NCBI GenBank assembly: GCA_019155205.2
Contig: JAHNZQ020003147.1
Span: 1,213,293-1,277,292 of the forward strand
DNA: 64,000 bases
Direction: 5' to 3'
Source: Gracilaria vermiculophylla
Taxonomy: Eukaryota; Rhodophyta; Florideophyceae; Gracilariales; Gracilariaceae
The number at the start of each line of letters is the position of its first letter. Position 1 is the first letter of the stretch. Shown one piece after another: positions 50,184-61,212 of the stretch. Made by a program: the position numbers and the translations under genes. A model generated the notes under the pieces. The model had not been told where the DNA came from. It saw only the letters and a list, made by a program, of their open reading frames with translations, and ran no database searches.

Positions 50184-53100
50184 ATGACCCTGAGGTTAAA
50201 GGCTGCCGGTCGCCCCCCTCACAACCCATATGCCTCCGCCCAGCTCAAACTGCCAACCCCCCCTGCCCACATCATGGCCCTCAGGGAACATGACTACGAA
50301 AGCTTTGTCAAGCAACTTGTTTCCTTTTTTGAAAAGCAGAAGCATCATCCTGAGGTGTGCGTCGGGTGGTGGTGCGGCTTCCCCAAGCACATGTCACAGT
50401 TGCTCACCTATCTCTCAGAACCATTTGAAGAGCATCGGCAAACATGGCACAACTTTAGAAATCGCGTCGCCATCCAGATAAAAAACTGTCGCCAGTGCGC
50501 GACCAAGTACCACCTCGCTGTCGCCGCGTGGGAGATCAGCGATGAGCTGACAAGCTGGCCGAGGAGTGTTGCCAAACGGAGACTGCAATCCCTGCTTGAG
50601 TGGGATTGCAATCGCGTCCTGCCCACCATTGTCAAGGGCGCCCACGTCGACGAAGCTGACCCGGCCCAGCGCGGCGTCATGATGCAGTGTAGAGAGGCCT
50701 TTCTTGAGGCCCTCAGCAGCCTTCGCCTCTGCACCTACTCCAAATTCTGCGACGCCCTTGCCCAAATCTTCCGAAAGCGCACCCCGGCACGAAACGCCGA
50801 GGATGTCATGCCCTTCATTCGCAGTCTTGGCTTTGTGCCGTCGGGTCTGCTGGCGCTTTGCTTTCACGAGGCGCCGCCAGTCCAAGTTTGGGCGCTTCGC
50901 ATATACAAGGATTGTCACAAGTTAAGAACAGGCCTGCAGCAACTGATCTACCTTTTACGAAAAGCCGTCAAACGCATCGCCTCTCTACAGCAGGATTTGG
51001 ATCAGGACACATACACCGATGAGAAAGAATTTCAGTGTGACGTCGCTAAACTTCAATCACTGTGGGAAGGCCTCTCGGCAATATTGTGTACAGCAAATAA
51101 GGAGGCACTCGATTCCTTTTTTGAAGAACATTCGCACTCCAAGATAATGAAGTATGTCGCATTGGCGATTGCATCAAAGTTTGAAAATGTAACCAAAGCG
51201 GCGTTCAAAATCCTGCGCGTCTTCTTGCGAAATTTGCCATACAACGTTTTATTTGCACCCGGATCGATTACTCTGAGAGAGCTCCTCGATTTTACGCTAG
51301 TTGGGGTGAGAAGGCGTTCGAATTCTTCGGCGACAAGAGAAAGCCTTCTTGGGCTGTTGGATCCCATTTTTGTTCTCGCTCGCGGGCACTGTGACCGGGG
51401 GAAGGTAACGCGAATGTATACAGAATGCCTTCGAAATTTGTACGATATGGCTGGTATATCCAGCCTTCCTCGTTCTAATACACATACTGAAACTTTAGGA
51501 GCAATACCAGGGCTTGAGAAGTGTTCCACAGTCCGTCGCCTTCTTTTGAAAGTAACGTCACGGTTTCTCTTGTATTTTTATCGATTTTCAGCCCCCATGT
51601 TGCCCATTGAAGATTCGACGATGATTTCCAATATCGTCTTATCTGCGTTGCACGAGGACTCCAAAAGTGACTGGGCTTGGGATTTGCTCCGGTATGTGCT
51701 TCTAACCGATGTTCTAAACATTGTTAGAACTGTCAGACCACCAAACGATATTGAATTAATTTCCTCCACTTTTTTACGGAAAAGGATGCATATCGAAGCT
51801 CGTGTTGAGGAGGAAACGTACTTGTCGGATTTGATGGATATCGGCGAGAAATCTAACCCAAAAAGGACATGGGTTGGACCTCTATGGCGAAATATCCTCG
51901 CTGGGACTCATATCAGAAGACTTCAAAATTCGGTCTTCAGAAAAGAAATGTCTCTTATGCTTGACTTGCATCGTTTGATTGGCATTCTGGACGCGAGAAT
52001 GGTCGAAGCGATGTATAGAGAAGAAGAAGTTCGTCTGCATTCCCAGGATTCACCCACCTTTTTGGCGATAGAGAAGCAGAAAAGGCGCTTGACTGAATGC
52101 ATCGATACCGTTCATCATATTGTATCGACGAGGATCCAGATTTTGATCAATTCGGATTGTACGCAATCTTGGTTCTGTTTAATGCCATTTCACGCAACAC
52201 ATCTTCTAAGCAGCGCGAAAAAAGACACCAGTACGAACTGCATGGCAGCGATGCGGAAGGCCTTCGATTTTAAGAGTACTTTATCTATAACAAACCCATC
52301 AAAGCTCCTTGCCGCAGCCGTGTTGAAGAACGCAGAAGCAGCTGAGATGCTTGTAGACGGCGTTCAGTCCGGATTATGTATCATGGTTGCTATGGGAAAC
52401 ATGGTGTCGCCAAGAACGTATCCTTCCTTTTTTCTATGGTACCGAAATCTGCTATCTATTGGGTTTTCTGCGCAGTTACGAGCCAATTCTGTCTCCAGCT
52501 GGGCATTAGCCGCGGTTAGCTCCCTCTCTCGCATTTGGAAGAGTTACGAGATTCATGTGAACGAAGCCGAATTTAGAGAAGTATTCTGTCAGTTTTTTTC
52601 TCAGCTTCGAGAGGTTTGGCAGGCAATGTACGAAGATGCCAATCGCAAAAGTGGAGAACGAGTTGAGGCGTCTGCGATCCAAACGGCAACGAGCGGGCTG
52701 ATAAGTATGCACGCCATTAGAGATTCTGCAGCTCGCTCTTCATGGGCTCGCACCATGGTTGTCATTGCGCCATCATGGAGGATGTCGGAGGAGCATTGTG
52801 CTGCAATGTGTAAAGTAGTTGGATTGCATGCGAAAAGGAATCATGTCGCCAATCGATTAACATTTGAAGAATGCCAGTTACTGGTGGAAAAAGGCAACCT
52901 CCGCGAAGCCCAACCGATCTTGATGGCCTGGGAGAAGAGCGACAAGATGAAGGAGATGAGCACTGCTCTTAACAACAAGAAATTCAATAACACGACAATA
53001 GATCAGTTTTTCCCCAAGAAACCCACTGTTCAGGTAAGTGGAAATGGATTTGTCCGCAGTCAAGGGAATTTGAACAATGTAAGCGCTCGTGTACCTCTGG

Positions 53101-56100
53101 GAATGCCTCGAGGACGATTCGCGCCGACACGCACAAAAGTTAGGCCTCTGAGGGGGAATGGCCACATAAGCGACTTCAGAAAAGGCATTTTGGGTGACGC
53201 CCCTGTCAGGCAGAAATTACGTCGCGGTTTGCAGCCAGAAACCAAGCCGATTAAAACACCATTTCAGCTACAGAGAGAGAAAGCAAGGGAATTGAAGGCT
53301 GCACGTGTTGCAGCCGCAGATAGTGCCCGTGTCCTCCAGCCTCTTGAGGTAAGCGACAATCCAGGGGGAACAAGCCCATATGCTGAGCCCGTCGAGAAGT
53401 CTGGTATCGATGAACAAGAGGCAATTCCGGTTGTCGATCCAGAGGAAGAAGAAAGACGGGCCTGTACGTTGCCTGCAGATATTCGAAGCGTGCAACATCG
53501 CGACATGGATTTAGTATACCAGGCTCTTGTTCGGAGTTCGGAACCCACACTTCCGGCATCAGCTAGAGTTGATTCGTCTTCTCGGAGGTTCGCTAATGTG
53601 GACCAGTACGTGGAATTCTGGGAACCACTGCTCACTTCCGAATGTCGAGCTGCAATCCGAGGCATGGTGAAAGAGGAAAACAATTTTGCCTCCAAGTTCT
53701 ATAATGACCCGCAAAGCTACAGATATTGTCGCACGGCCTTCGAGGTTCAAGAGCCTCCATCAAACATTGGCTATTTTTATAACTTGCGTCTAAGATACTG
53801 TAATGATCAAGGTGGATTGCCGAGAGAGTACGACAAAGACCTATCTAGTTCGAAATTCTCTATTTTCCAGGTTGAGGCCACGGACATTGTATATCTCCGA
53901 ATACCTCCGGCACGGTGTACGGAGCGTGATGGGGGTCCTATGACGGAAGCGCTTGCTCTGGTTTCCACTTCAAAGGTGGAAAAGGGTATTCATGAACTAG
54001 TGCTCCAAATGTGCTTTGAAAACGGACTGCAAAATGCGCCAGGGAAAGGACGAAGAATTCAGATAAGTCGGATAACGAGCCTGACTACATTTCAGCGGCA
54101 AATTGAGGCGCTTTGGTCAATATCCAATCTTCCAGATGGTTTGCTATGGCCAATACTTGACCCCGTCTATGGTCTCGAGGTTAATGATAGAGTCAATTCC
54201 CGCCATCGGGAGGTTTCCACAGGTGTCACATCTGGACCACTTGCTTTCATTTCGGATCTAGAGAACGTGGGAACTGTTAATGATTCCCAAGCTGATGCTA
54301 TTCGCACAGTCCTCAACTCATCTGGTCCACTTCTCCAATATCATGGGACGAAAAGAGGTGAAGTATTCTTCAAAAGGAATCACGGTGCATTAACCCTTAT
54401 TCAGGGCCCTCCCGGCACAGGGAAAACCTCAACCATTATGAACCTAATCTCTGCTTTTATCATGACTTCATCCAATCGCTCATTTCCACGCATTGTGCGA
54501 CTTGCTGTAGATGACATATGCATGAGAATAAGGATTCCTGCGATACGAGTGCTAGTTTGTGCTCCATCTAATGCAGCTGTGGATGAAATCATGTCCCGGG
54601 TCATAGAGCGCGGTTTGACGATGCCGGGTGGCACCAAAGCATGCCCAAGAGTTGTTCGATTGGGTCATGGTACGACCCTTGAACATCTAAAACGTTTTGA
54701 ACTTCGTAAACTCGCGAGATGTAGTCAGGAAGAAGATAAACCCGAAGCTGATTCGAAAGATACCAAGGCGCGGCTGGAAGACCGGTGCCGAGCACTTCAA
54801 CAAGTGAATGAAAAGATATCCGAGGTACACAACAAAAGACAGGAGCTGATGGATAAGGAAAAAGACAAGGCAGAGTCTGCAGTGCATTCCTCGTCGGAAA
54901 TGGAATCGCAAATACAGTCGTTGACCGACCAATTGACATACTTGCACGATGAGAAGGATTCGTTGAAGAACAATCTGTCTCAGGTACGAAAAGAGCGGAA
55001 GGCGCAAGACCAAGCGAAGAGGTCACAAAAGATGCAGCGCATGAGCAAAATATTGAATCAGTCGAGCTTGGTCTTTTCAACCTTAAGTTCATCTGGTCAT
55101 GAGTTGATGAAGACGCTTGGAGTCAATTTTGATGTCATTATCATCGATGAAGCTGCACAAAGTATTGAACCGGAGACTCTAATACCAATGACTCTCGGAG
55201 GCAAGGGAAGGAGCTCTCCCAAATTTAGTCACGTCGTTTTTGTCGGAGATCCACAACAGCTGCCTGCCACCGTGATATCAACCAATCCTCTTGTTGTTCA
55301 GCAACTTCGAACATCTCTCTTTGAGCGTTTATGCCCTTCAAGTCGAGAACAAGTCAGAGTTCTGGATGTGCAATATCGTATGCATCCAAAAATTTCCAGT
55401 TTCCCCAATGAACATTTTTATTATGGAAGGATTCGGGATGGGCCGAATGTGTTGGAGGAGCAAGCAACAAAACCCTTTCACTACGACGCCATGAAAAGGT
55501 TCGGGCCGCTGAGCTTCTTCGACACTGCGATGTTGAACCATACCGAGAAGCGAACGACGAGAGGATCTATCAGTAATTTCGCGGAAGCCCAATTTGTTGT
55601 AAGAATCCTCAAGAGCATGATACAGTCGTATGCATCTGAGAACTTCAACAATAGTATTGTTCTCCTCAGCCCTTACCGACAGCAGGTTCTGCTTTTAGAG
55701 CAAATGGTACGTGAATGTACTGTTCTTACTTCAATGAACATCGAAGTGAGCACTATAGACGGCGTACAGGGCCGTGAAAAGCCCATTGTTATTCTCAGCA
55801 CTGTGCGAGGTCGAAACTGTAACGATATTGGCTTCGTCAATGATCAGAGGAGAATGAATGTAGCGCTAACAAGGGCGAAGCATTCTATGCTTATTGTGGG
55901 AAACGCATCCGTCTTAAGCCGAACATCTGTACCATGGCAAGGACTGATTCGGCATTGTCACGAACGCTCTCATCTGATTTATGTTCCCCAGGATTACAAC
56001 GCAATTCTTTTGGGGCATGGCAGAGTGGATATGCAGTTAAATCGAACTGCATTTCGAAATTCTCCCCCGCCGTTGCGAAGCGCGCCTGGTTGTGTTCCGC

Positions 56101-58085
56101 GGAACATTATTCGGCCCAGAAAAGAAGACGCTATTGAAGCCGGCGAGAAAAATATTTCCCATCGAAAGAAGGAAGAACATGATAACCACGAAGGCGCAAT
56201 CACTCGAAGTTCCCTTCCACAGCTGCGAAGCACGCCCGCCTTTGTTCCGAGCAGTACTATTCGATCCAAGAAGGAAGACACTACTGAAACCGGCGAGAAA
56301 AATGTTCTCCATCGAAAAAATGCAGACCATGGTAATCATACAGGTGCAATCAACCCATCAACTGGAAGAGGAGAAGAGCCTCGTCCGAATTCACGGAAAC
56401 GATTAAATCCCGAAGGATCTGAAGTTGTTGCACAAAATGTGAAGAAAGGAAGAGGGAACGGGAGTAGTGTAAAACCATTGAATGCGGAAGATGGTGATAT
56501 AAATATCATGAAGTCTCGACACAGGATGGATGTCGTCGAGCCTCTTTTCCACAAATCTTCCATGGACAAGGACAATTTAGCGGAAAAACGGCACCACCAA
56601 ACCCACGACCAAAGAAATGTGGTGTCCCCCAGTTCAGAAAGATCTAAAGGTTTACAAGCAGCCCCGGTGAAGGGGCGTGCTAACATCGTTGCACCAGAAC
56701 AATATGATGTCACAAGACCTCAAAACCAAAATCCTTCCATAAATGGGAAAACTGCAGTACGAAGTGTGCCTCTGAGGTTTAACATGTTGATAAGCCCTGG
56801 TTCGGAGAACCAAAAAAAAGCAGGCACTTTGCAGAGTAAGAATGTCAGTGCACTTCAGTCGAAAGAAGGTCCATCTCAAAAAGTCGGCGATGCATCGCAG
56901 AGACCATTCGCAGTATGGAAAAAGAAGACGGATCCTACTCCCAAGGACGGCTCCCCCTTTGAAACAAATCCTGCCGCACGATTTGTCCCCCCTGAGTCAT
57001 CCAAGAAAGTCAGTTTCCCCTTCGAAAAGGAATCTGCGAGGCACTTTGTACCGCCGCAAGTATCCCAAGTGCCCGGCCCCTCAAAGACGGACCGGGAGAC
57101 AAAGTGGGAAGGAAGATCTACGAAGCGTTCGAAATCCGCGACCGATCACTCTCCGGTCCCGAGCACAGCATTAAGGCCAGGTGCCTATGACGCCATGCCC
57201 ATGCACGTGGACCACGTCTCTAAAGTTAATCCTCCAGAGCTGCGAACATTACGCCTTCAATCAAAGCCAGACATTCTCTCGAGACTTGGTCCGAAACGAA
57301 GCAGTATTGAAAAGGAAGGTCAAGAACTTCCGCGAGCGAATTCGCCTTGGGGAGGTAACCCGTCCAATGGCCATATCAACGAGGCACGTCCCTCTACCGC
57401 GTGGAATCCGCCCCGAACTGACAGTGGACAGTTATTGCGAAGTAGACCGCTTAAAACAATGCGGCACGATGGATCTGCCTCCATACCATTGCCTGTTTCG
57501 AAAAGCTTTCCAGGGAACAACACTGCAGGGATTCGCAAGGTGAACCAGAAAAATGCTAGAAGGCAATTCGTGATGGGTCCGGGGGACAAAACGATCAATT
57601 CCTCGCAGTACAGGAATCAAGGCAGCATGAGATCATTGCATAAAGCAGATGTGAATCACAGAGGATTCGTGAAGAAGACGAGTCTTGACAGCCAACGACT
57701 GCAAGGGAGTAGGCTGGGTAAACATGGGACGACGGTTTCGAGTCGTAGGGTTCTATCCTCTGAAGGGAGTCGGCACATGAATCCTGTGAGCAAGCAGAAC
57801 AAACGCTCACTACCCACACACAGACCTTTCCCACAAGCAACAAGCATAGTTCCCAGTGCAAACGGTCCTCGTCAGAATTTAGCTTTCCCTGATTATCAAA
57901 CTAACAACTTTGGGCAGCGGACTTCAGTGCCCATCCAGCGACTAACTCAACCCGCAAAGCGATCGGACTCCAAAAATAAGGTCACCACCAGAGTTCAGAA
58001 GCCACCGAATGGTGGACCTCTTCTGCGAAGATTGCAGGCCGACCAGGAAAAGACCCTGAACATGTTGGAACCGAAGAGGAGATAA
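50184..58085 (+). CDS. SEN1: SEN1/Senataxin superfamily 1 RNA-DNA helicase
   Basis: 2633 residues in a single exon from the first in-frame ATG at 50184. The large N-terminal region (about 40-900) is helical and SEN1_N-like. The SF1B Upf1-like helicase core spans about 1370-1930: motif [14 protein letters not shown] (P-loop about 1408-1415), motif Ia VCAPSNAAVDEI, motif II IIIDEAAQS (about 1653), motif III VFVGDPQQLPATV, motif IV VLDVQYRMHP (about 1728), motif V VSTIDGVQGREK and motif VI RRMNVALTRAKH (about 1888). A charged coiled coil between Ia and II (about 1528-1620) matches the Sen1 stalk. Residues after about 1935 (~700) are basic, Ser/Pro-rich and disordered, with an internal duplication. 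It resolves R-loops and terminates RNA polymerase II transcription. The base composition is visibly more A/T-rich than neighbours. Confidence 0.97.
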   Translation: MTLRLKAAGRPPHNPYASAQLKLPTPPAHIMALREHDYESFVKQLVSFFEKQKHHPEVCVGWWCGFPKHMSQLLTYLSEPFEEHRQTWHNFRNRVAIQIKNCRQCATKYHLAVAAWEISDELTSWPRSVAKRRLQSLLEWDCNRVLPTIVKGAHVDEADPAQRGVMMQCREAFLEALSSLRLCTYSKFCDALAQIFRKRTPARNAEDVMPFIRSLGFVPSGLLALCFHEAPPVQVWALRIYKDCHKLRTGLQQLIYLLRKAVKRIASLQQDLDQDTYTDEKEFQCDVAKLQSLWEGLSAILCTANKEALDSFFEEHSHSKIMKYVALAIASKFENVTKAAFKILRVFLRNLPYNVLFAPGSITLRELLDFTLVGVRRRSNSSATRESLLGLLDPIFVLARGHCDRGKVTRMYTECLRNLYDMAGISSLPRSNTHTETLGAIPGLEKCSTVRRLLLKVTSRFLLYFYRFSAPMLPIEDSTMISNIVLSALHEDSKSDWAWDLLRYVLLTDVLNIVRTVRPPNDIELISSTFLRKRMHIEARVEEETYLSDLMDIGEKSNPKRTWVGPLWRNILAGTHIRRLQNSVFRKEMSLMLDLHRLIGILDARMVEAMYREEEVRLHSQDSPTFLAIEKQKRRLTECIDTVHHIVSTRIQILINSDCTQSWFCLMPFHATHLLSSAKKDTSTNCMAAMRKAFDFKSTLSITNPSKLLAAAVLKNAEAAEMLVDGVQSGLCIMVAMGNMVSPRTYPSFFLWYRNLLSIGFSAQLRANSVSSWALAAVSSLSRIWKSYEIHVNEAEFREVFCQFFSQLREVWQAMYEDANRKSGERVEASAIQTATSGLISMHAIRDSAARSSWARTMVVIAPSWRMSEEHCAAMCKVVGLHAKRNHVANRLTFEECQLLVEKGNLREAQPILMAWEKSDKMKEMSTALNNKKFNNTTIDQFFPKKPTVQVSGNGFVRSQGNLNNVSARVPLGMPRGRFAPTRTKVRPLRGNGHISDFRKGILGDAPVRQKLRRGLQPETKPIKTPFQLQREKARELKAARVAAADSARVLQPLEVSDNPGGTSPYAEPVEKSGIDEQEAIPVVDPEEEERRACTLPADIRSVQHRDMDLVYQALVRSSEPTLPASARVDSSSRRFANVDQYVEFWEPLLTSECRAAIRGMVKEENNFASKFYNDPQSYRYCRTAFEVQEPPSNIGYFYNLRLRYCNDQGGLPREYDKDLSSSKFSIFQVEATDIVYLRIPPARCTERDGGPMTEALALVSTSKVEKGIHELVLQMCFENGLQNAPGKGRRIQISRITSLTTFQRQIEALWSISNLPDGLLWPILDPVYGLEVNDRVNSRHREVSTGVTSGPLAFISDLENVGTVNDSQADAIRTVLNSSGPLLQYHGTKRGEVFFKRNHGALTLIQGPPGTGKTSTIMNLISAFIMTSSNRSFPRIVRLAVDDICMRIRIPAIRVLVCAPSNAAVDEIMSRVIERGLTMPGGTKACPRVVRLGHGTTLEHLKRFELRKLARCSQEEDKPEADSKDTKARLEDRCRALQQVNEKISEVHNKRQELMDKEKDKAESAVHSSSEMESQIQSLTDQLTYLHDEKDSLKNNLSQVRKERKAQDQAKRSQKMQRMSKILNQSSLVFSTLSSSGHELMKTLGVNFDVIIIDEAAQSIEPETLIPMTLGGKGRSSPKFSHVVFVGDPQQLPATVISTNPLVVQQLRTSLFERLCPSSREQVRVLDVQYRMHPKISSFPNEHFYYGRIRDGPNVLEEQATKPFHYDAMKRFGPLSFFDTAMLNHTEKRTTRGSISNFAEAQFVVRILKSMIQSYASENFNNSIVLLSPYRQQVLLLEQMVRECTVLTSMNIEVSTIDGVQGREKPIVILSTVRGRNCNDIGFVNDQRRMNVALTRAKHSMLIVGNASVLSRTSVPWQGLIRHCHERSHLIYVPQDYNAILLGHGRVDMQLNRTAFRNSPPPLRSAPGCVPRNIIRPRKEDAIEAGEKNISHRKKEEHDNHEGAITRSSLPQLRSTPAFVPSSTIRSKKEDTTETGEKNVLHRKNADHGNHTGAINPSTGRGEEPRPNSRKRLNPEGSEVVAQNVKKGRGNGSSVKPLNAEDGDINIMKSRHRMDVVEPLFHKSSMDKDNLAEKRHHQTHDQRNVVSPSSERSKGLQAAPVKGRANIVAPEQYDVTRPQNQNPSINGKTAVRSVPLRFNMLISPGSENQKKAGTLQSKNVSALQSKEGPSQKVGDASQRPFAVWKKKTDPTPKDGSPFETNPAARFVPPESSKKVSFPFEKESARHFVPPQVSQVPGPSKTDRETKWEGRSTKRSKSATDHSPVPSTALRPGAYDAMPMHVDHVSKVNPPELRTLRLQSKPDILSRLGPKRSSIEKEGQELPRANSPWGGNPSNGHINEARPSTAWNPPRTDSGQLLRSRPLKTMRHDGSASIPLPVSKSFPGNNTAGIRKVNQKNARRQFVMGPGDKTINSSQYRNQGSMRSLHKADVNHRGFVKKTSLDSQRLQGSRLGKHGTTVSSRRVLSSEGSRHMNPVSKQNKRSLPTHRPFPQATSIVPSANGPRQNLAFPDYQTNNFGQRTSVPIQRLTQPAKRSDSKNKVTTRVQKPPNGGPLLRRLQADQEKTLNMLEPKRR
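56065..56351. repeat. Two tandem ~147-bp units in the SEN1 tail
   Basis: Two consecutive copies, at about 56065-56204 and 56212-56351, encode related ~47-residue segments. Each has LRS(A/T)P near its start, then RxKKED or RPRKED, GEKN, HRK, and HxNHxGAI near its end. The copies have diverged, so the duplication is not recent. Confidence 0.8.
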
Positions 58086-58600
58086 GTTTGACAACAATTC
58101 TGGTCCGAAATTTTTGGGCACCCTAACTCCTTGGGTTTCACGTGCTGAATTCGTAAGAGAAGCACACTATCAAAGCCCAAGAACTAACTCGCTGTGACGA
58201 TGATAGATGGTTTCATTAACTCATTCGATCCTAACACAAATTTAACTGATCCGGTGACTCGCGACTGCCTCATCTAAAAGGGCTGATGGGGTCTACTTTT
58301 GTGTTGATAAAAAAAAATCTTTTAAAAAATTTTGAGCTGAAAGAATTAGAAATCGAGCGGATGAGCCCACGTTGGTACATTGTGATGGCGCTGTCAAAGA
58401 GCATCATGACAGCTGTTGGGCAGAGTGTGCCTGTCTTGAACAGCAGACTTGGCCGTTTTCTGTCGAAGAACTGAGAGTGAACGTGGTGTCCACGGTTCAG
58501 CCTTAAAAATACCTCACACATCCTCTAATTGGGTAGAGGAATATTTCTGTCACGGACATGCGTGCCAGAAGCAAGCGTCTCACGCTTCTTTTCCCTCAAC
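58086..58600. other. Intergenic after SEN1
   Basis: A/T-richer than average, with no recognised feature. Probably the SEN1 3' untranslated region and the promoter of the next gene. Confidence 0.5.
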
Positions 58601-59365
58601 ATGACTCGAGAAAATAGGCTGTCTTCGTGGTGTCAGTCCCGGCGCAAGATGTACGGCCTGGCCGAAGAAATCGACTGCAACTTGCTCTCTTTCGTGGGCC
58701 GGCGGCACCACGAGGCCGTTTCGCCCTTCGCGCCGCCGGGGGCACGCCGGCGGAAACCAGTGACCCGCCGCGAAAAGCGCAGTTGCGCAGCAGAGGCCCC
58801 GAACCGTGTTGCAACCTCGCGCGCCGCGCTGCAGCGCCCGCGGCGCGTGCGCGCAGCCCCGCCTGCGCACGACGAGGCGGCGGCGCGGCGCGCGGCGGCA
58901 CGTGCTGCGGGGGAGCGGCAGGGCCGGCTGCCGGAAGGCATCCGCCCCGCGCAAGATCGCGCGGGCTGCTCTGTCCGGCTCACCGCGTCGAGACGTGCTG
59001 CTTCCGCGGCGGGCGGCGCACGGCCGTCAACCCGTTCGGTTGCTGCTCCAGAAGCGCGGGACTTTTTGACTGACGCCCATGATGCGGGAATTGTTAGCGT
59101 GGTATCGTCGCCCCTTGGGAATGCGGTTGACAGGCATGGTGAAATTCAATCGGGGTCACTGCGGCGTAAGCGCATTGTGAAAAAGCGCAAGGAAATGAGA
59201 AACGCCTCTCTCAAGGGATTCCGTGCCAAGAAACGGAAGGAGGCGCGTCACACGCGGAAACGAAGAAAGCGAGCGTTTGTGGAGTTGCCTTCGGGGTCGC
59301 ACTTTGACGAACTCATTCGCAGCGGAGCGTTCGAAAAACACATGGCGCAGGTGAGGAGGAGGTGA
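58601..59365 (+). CDS. Uncertain basic protein of unknown function
   Basis: 254 residues from the first in-frame ATG at 58601 (MTRENRLSSW). The middle (about 45-150) is an Arg/Ala-rich string from GC-rich DNA. The last ~90 residues come from DNA of ordinary composition and look protein-like. They include a strongly basic stretch (RRKRIVKKRKEMRNASLKGF and RAKKRKEARHTRKRRKR), then FVELPSGSHFDELIRSGAFE and a basic end. This resembles nucleolar or ribosome-assembly tails, but I recognise no family. A shorter gene with an upstream exon is possible. Moderate to low confidence. Confidence 0.45.
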   Translation: MTRENRLSSWCQSRRKMYGLAEEIDCNLLSFVGRRHHEAVSPFAPPGARRRKPVTRREKRSCAAEAPNRVATSRAALQRPRRVRAAPPAHDEAAARRAAARAAGERQGRLPEGIRPAQDRAGCSVRLTASRRAASAAGGARPSTRSVAAPEARDFLTDAHDAGIVSVVSSPLGNAVDRHGEIQSGSLRRKRIVKKRKEMRNASLKGFRAKKRKEARHTRKRRKRAFVELPSGSHFDELIRSGAFEKHMAQVRRR

Positions 59366-60426
59366 AGATACTGTGAGCTGTCAATAACGCCGCGGCCCCA
59401 TGCTTTCGAAGCCTTGATGACCAACACTGTTGTACGCTGAGTGCGCTCACATCGCGGCACGTGGCTCGCTGTGAGTGAGATCGCTTCCTGTTGGGGGCTT
59501 TGGAATTCGATATCGGGACAAATTCTGTTGGTGCCCTTCTGCAAGTGATCGAACCACGGCGCTGGCCGTCGTGCTTAAGATTTTTATCTCGATGGGACGC
59601 AGTGATTGTGCAACGAGAGCGCTGCACGTTGCGCGTTGGCGGGGGGCGGTGCGCCGGCTGAAATATTTGAAATCATAAAAAGCAAGAGGCTGTGTAAAGT
59701 ACAAGCATGGCCCCGAGGCAAATAGATAGCGAGCGTCAAAGCCGAATGACAAATCGTCACCAACTGTTCTATAGTAAGCATACGTAAGTACGCGGTGCGA
59801 GAAGGCCCGAGATTCACGCGATCTCAACGAACAACTGCACATGAGGTGCCGTGGGCCGTGCGTCGCACGCAGAGAGACCACCAACACCGTGAGATGCGGC
59901 CTTGCCACATAATCTCGACCGCAATATTAACATCAGCTGGGACCATTGCGTCTGTAACCTTATGCGGGATAGATGAAACAATTAAGGTCACCTGCACCGC
60001 CCACCCGGAGCTGTAATTACATCTTCGCGCAACCCAGCAACTCGCATTGCATTTTTTTGGCGTTATCATGATCACTTTAAGAAAAGTGTAATACGTTATC
60101 TCATTGAACGATCCAATAAGAAAAGGAGGCCCAAGACAAGCTTTTCATCGAACAGCTGGTGCATTTCGCCCGGGCGACATTGAATTCATTAGTCGGATGT
60201 TAGATGGCTTTGAAAAGCACAGTTAAACATTCGGTTCTAACAAGTCAGACTTTTAAGAATAAATATTTTACCGTCTTCGGTCGTACACACGGATAGCTAC
60301 ATAGCATTCGGAGCATGGAATGTAGGGATGCAGCCGCAAAAGTGGTATGTGAAATAAGCCATGAAAGCAAAAGAGGTCTTGCACGTTTCCGAGGTCCACA
60401 AGTCCCACCACGTGCATAATTCCCGT
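59366..60426. other. Intergenic between the basic protein (+) and the Hint protein (-)
   Basis: Balanced to A/T-rich, no recognised feature. It should contain 3' ends of both convergent genes. Frames at 59447-59908(-) are unsupported. Confidence 0.5.
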
Positions 60427-61142
60427 CTATGCGCCAGAAAGATAAGACAGCGGAGCTCCAAAGGCCCTGCCGAGGGCGTCAGCGCCGTCTTCAAACTGCA
60501 ACGTAGAAAGCGCAAGCCAGTCAAACAGAAAGCGAAGTGGGGCCAGTAGAGAATGTGCAGTGAGAGGCTGCACGGCTTCAGTGTATGTGGAACAGCGGAT
60601 ATCGTCGACAATGATATCACCGTGCACGGTTTGCGGATTGTACAAACCGGAGCGCTGAACGACGGAAACATGAGACACCGTGGACAAGTTTCCATCGCTG
60701 AGCTGCACTTGCTGTCCGATTGCGGCGTTCCCAGCAGGGGCGAGCTTCGAGTTGAGGTAGATGAAGTGCGAGGCTGTGGCCGAAAGCTGGTGGCCGTCTT
60801 CAGTACGGATGTGCACGAATCGGGTGACGACATCACTTGACTTGTGCGTGAACATGAACACAGGCGAGAATACGCCTGGGGCAACCAACACGCGCTGGCC
60901 TACCTGAAGGTGAGACATGCGAATGCGACGGCCGTCGTGCAGTTGCACGGTGGCTGAAGCCGGAAAGCAACTGCTTTTGCTGCTCTTTTCCCTTTCAAGC
61001 TGAGCTTCTTTCTCTTCCATCAGCATAGCCTCTTCGTTGGCGGAGGAGAACGTGCTGGGGCCCGATAAAATAGTTTGTTGCTGCTCCTCAGGCTCATCAG
61101 ATTCAGATAGAGACTGTTCGTCAGACTCGTCATCGCCACCAC

Positions 61143-61212
<70 letters not shown>

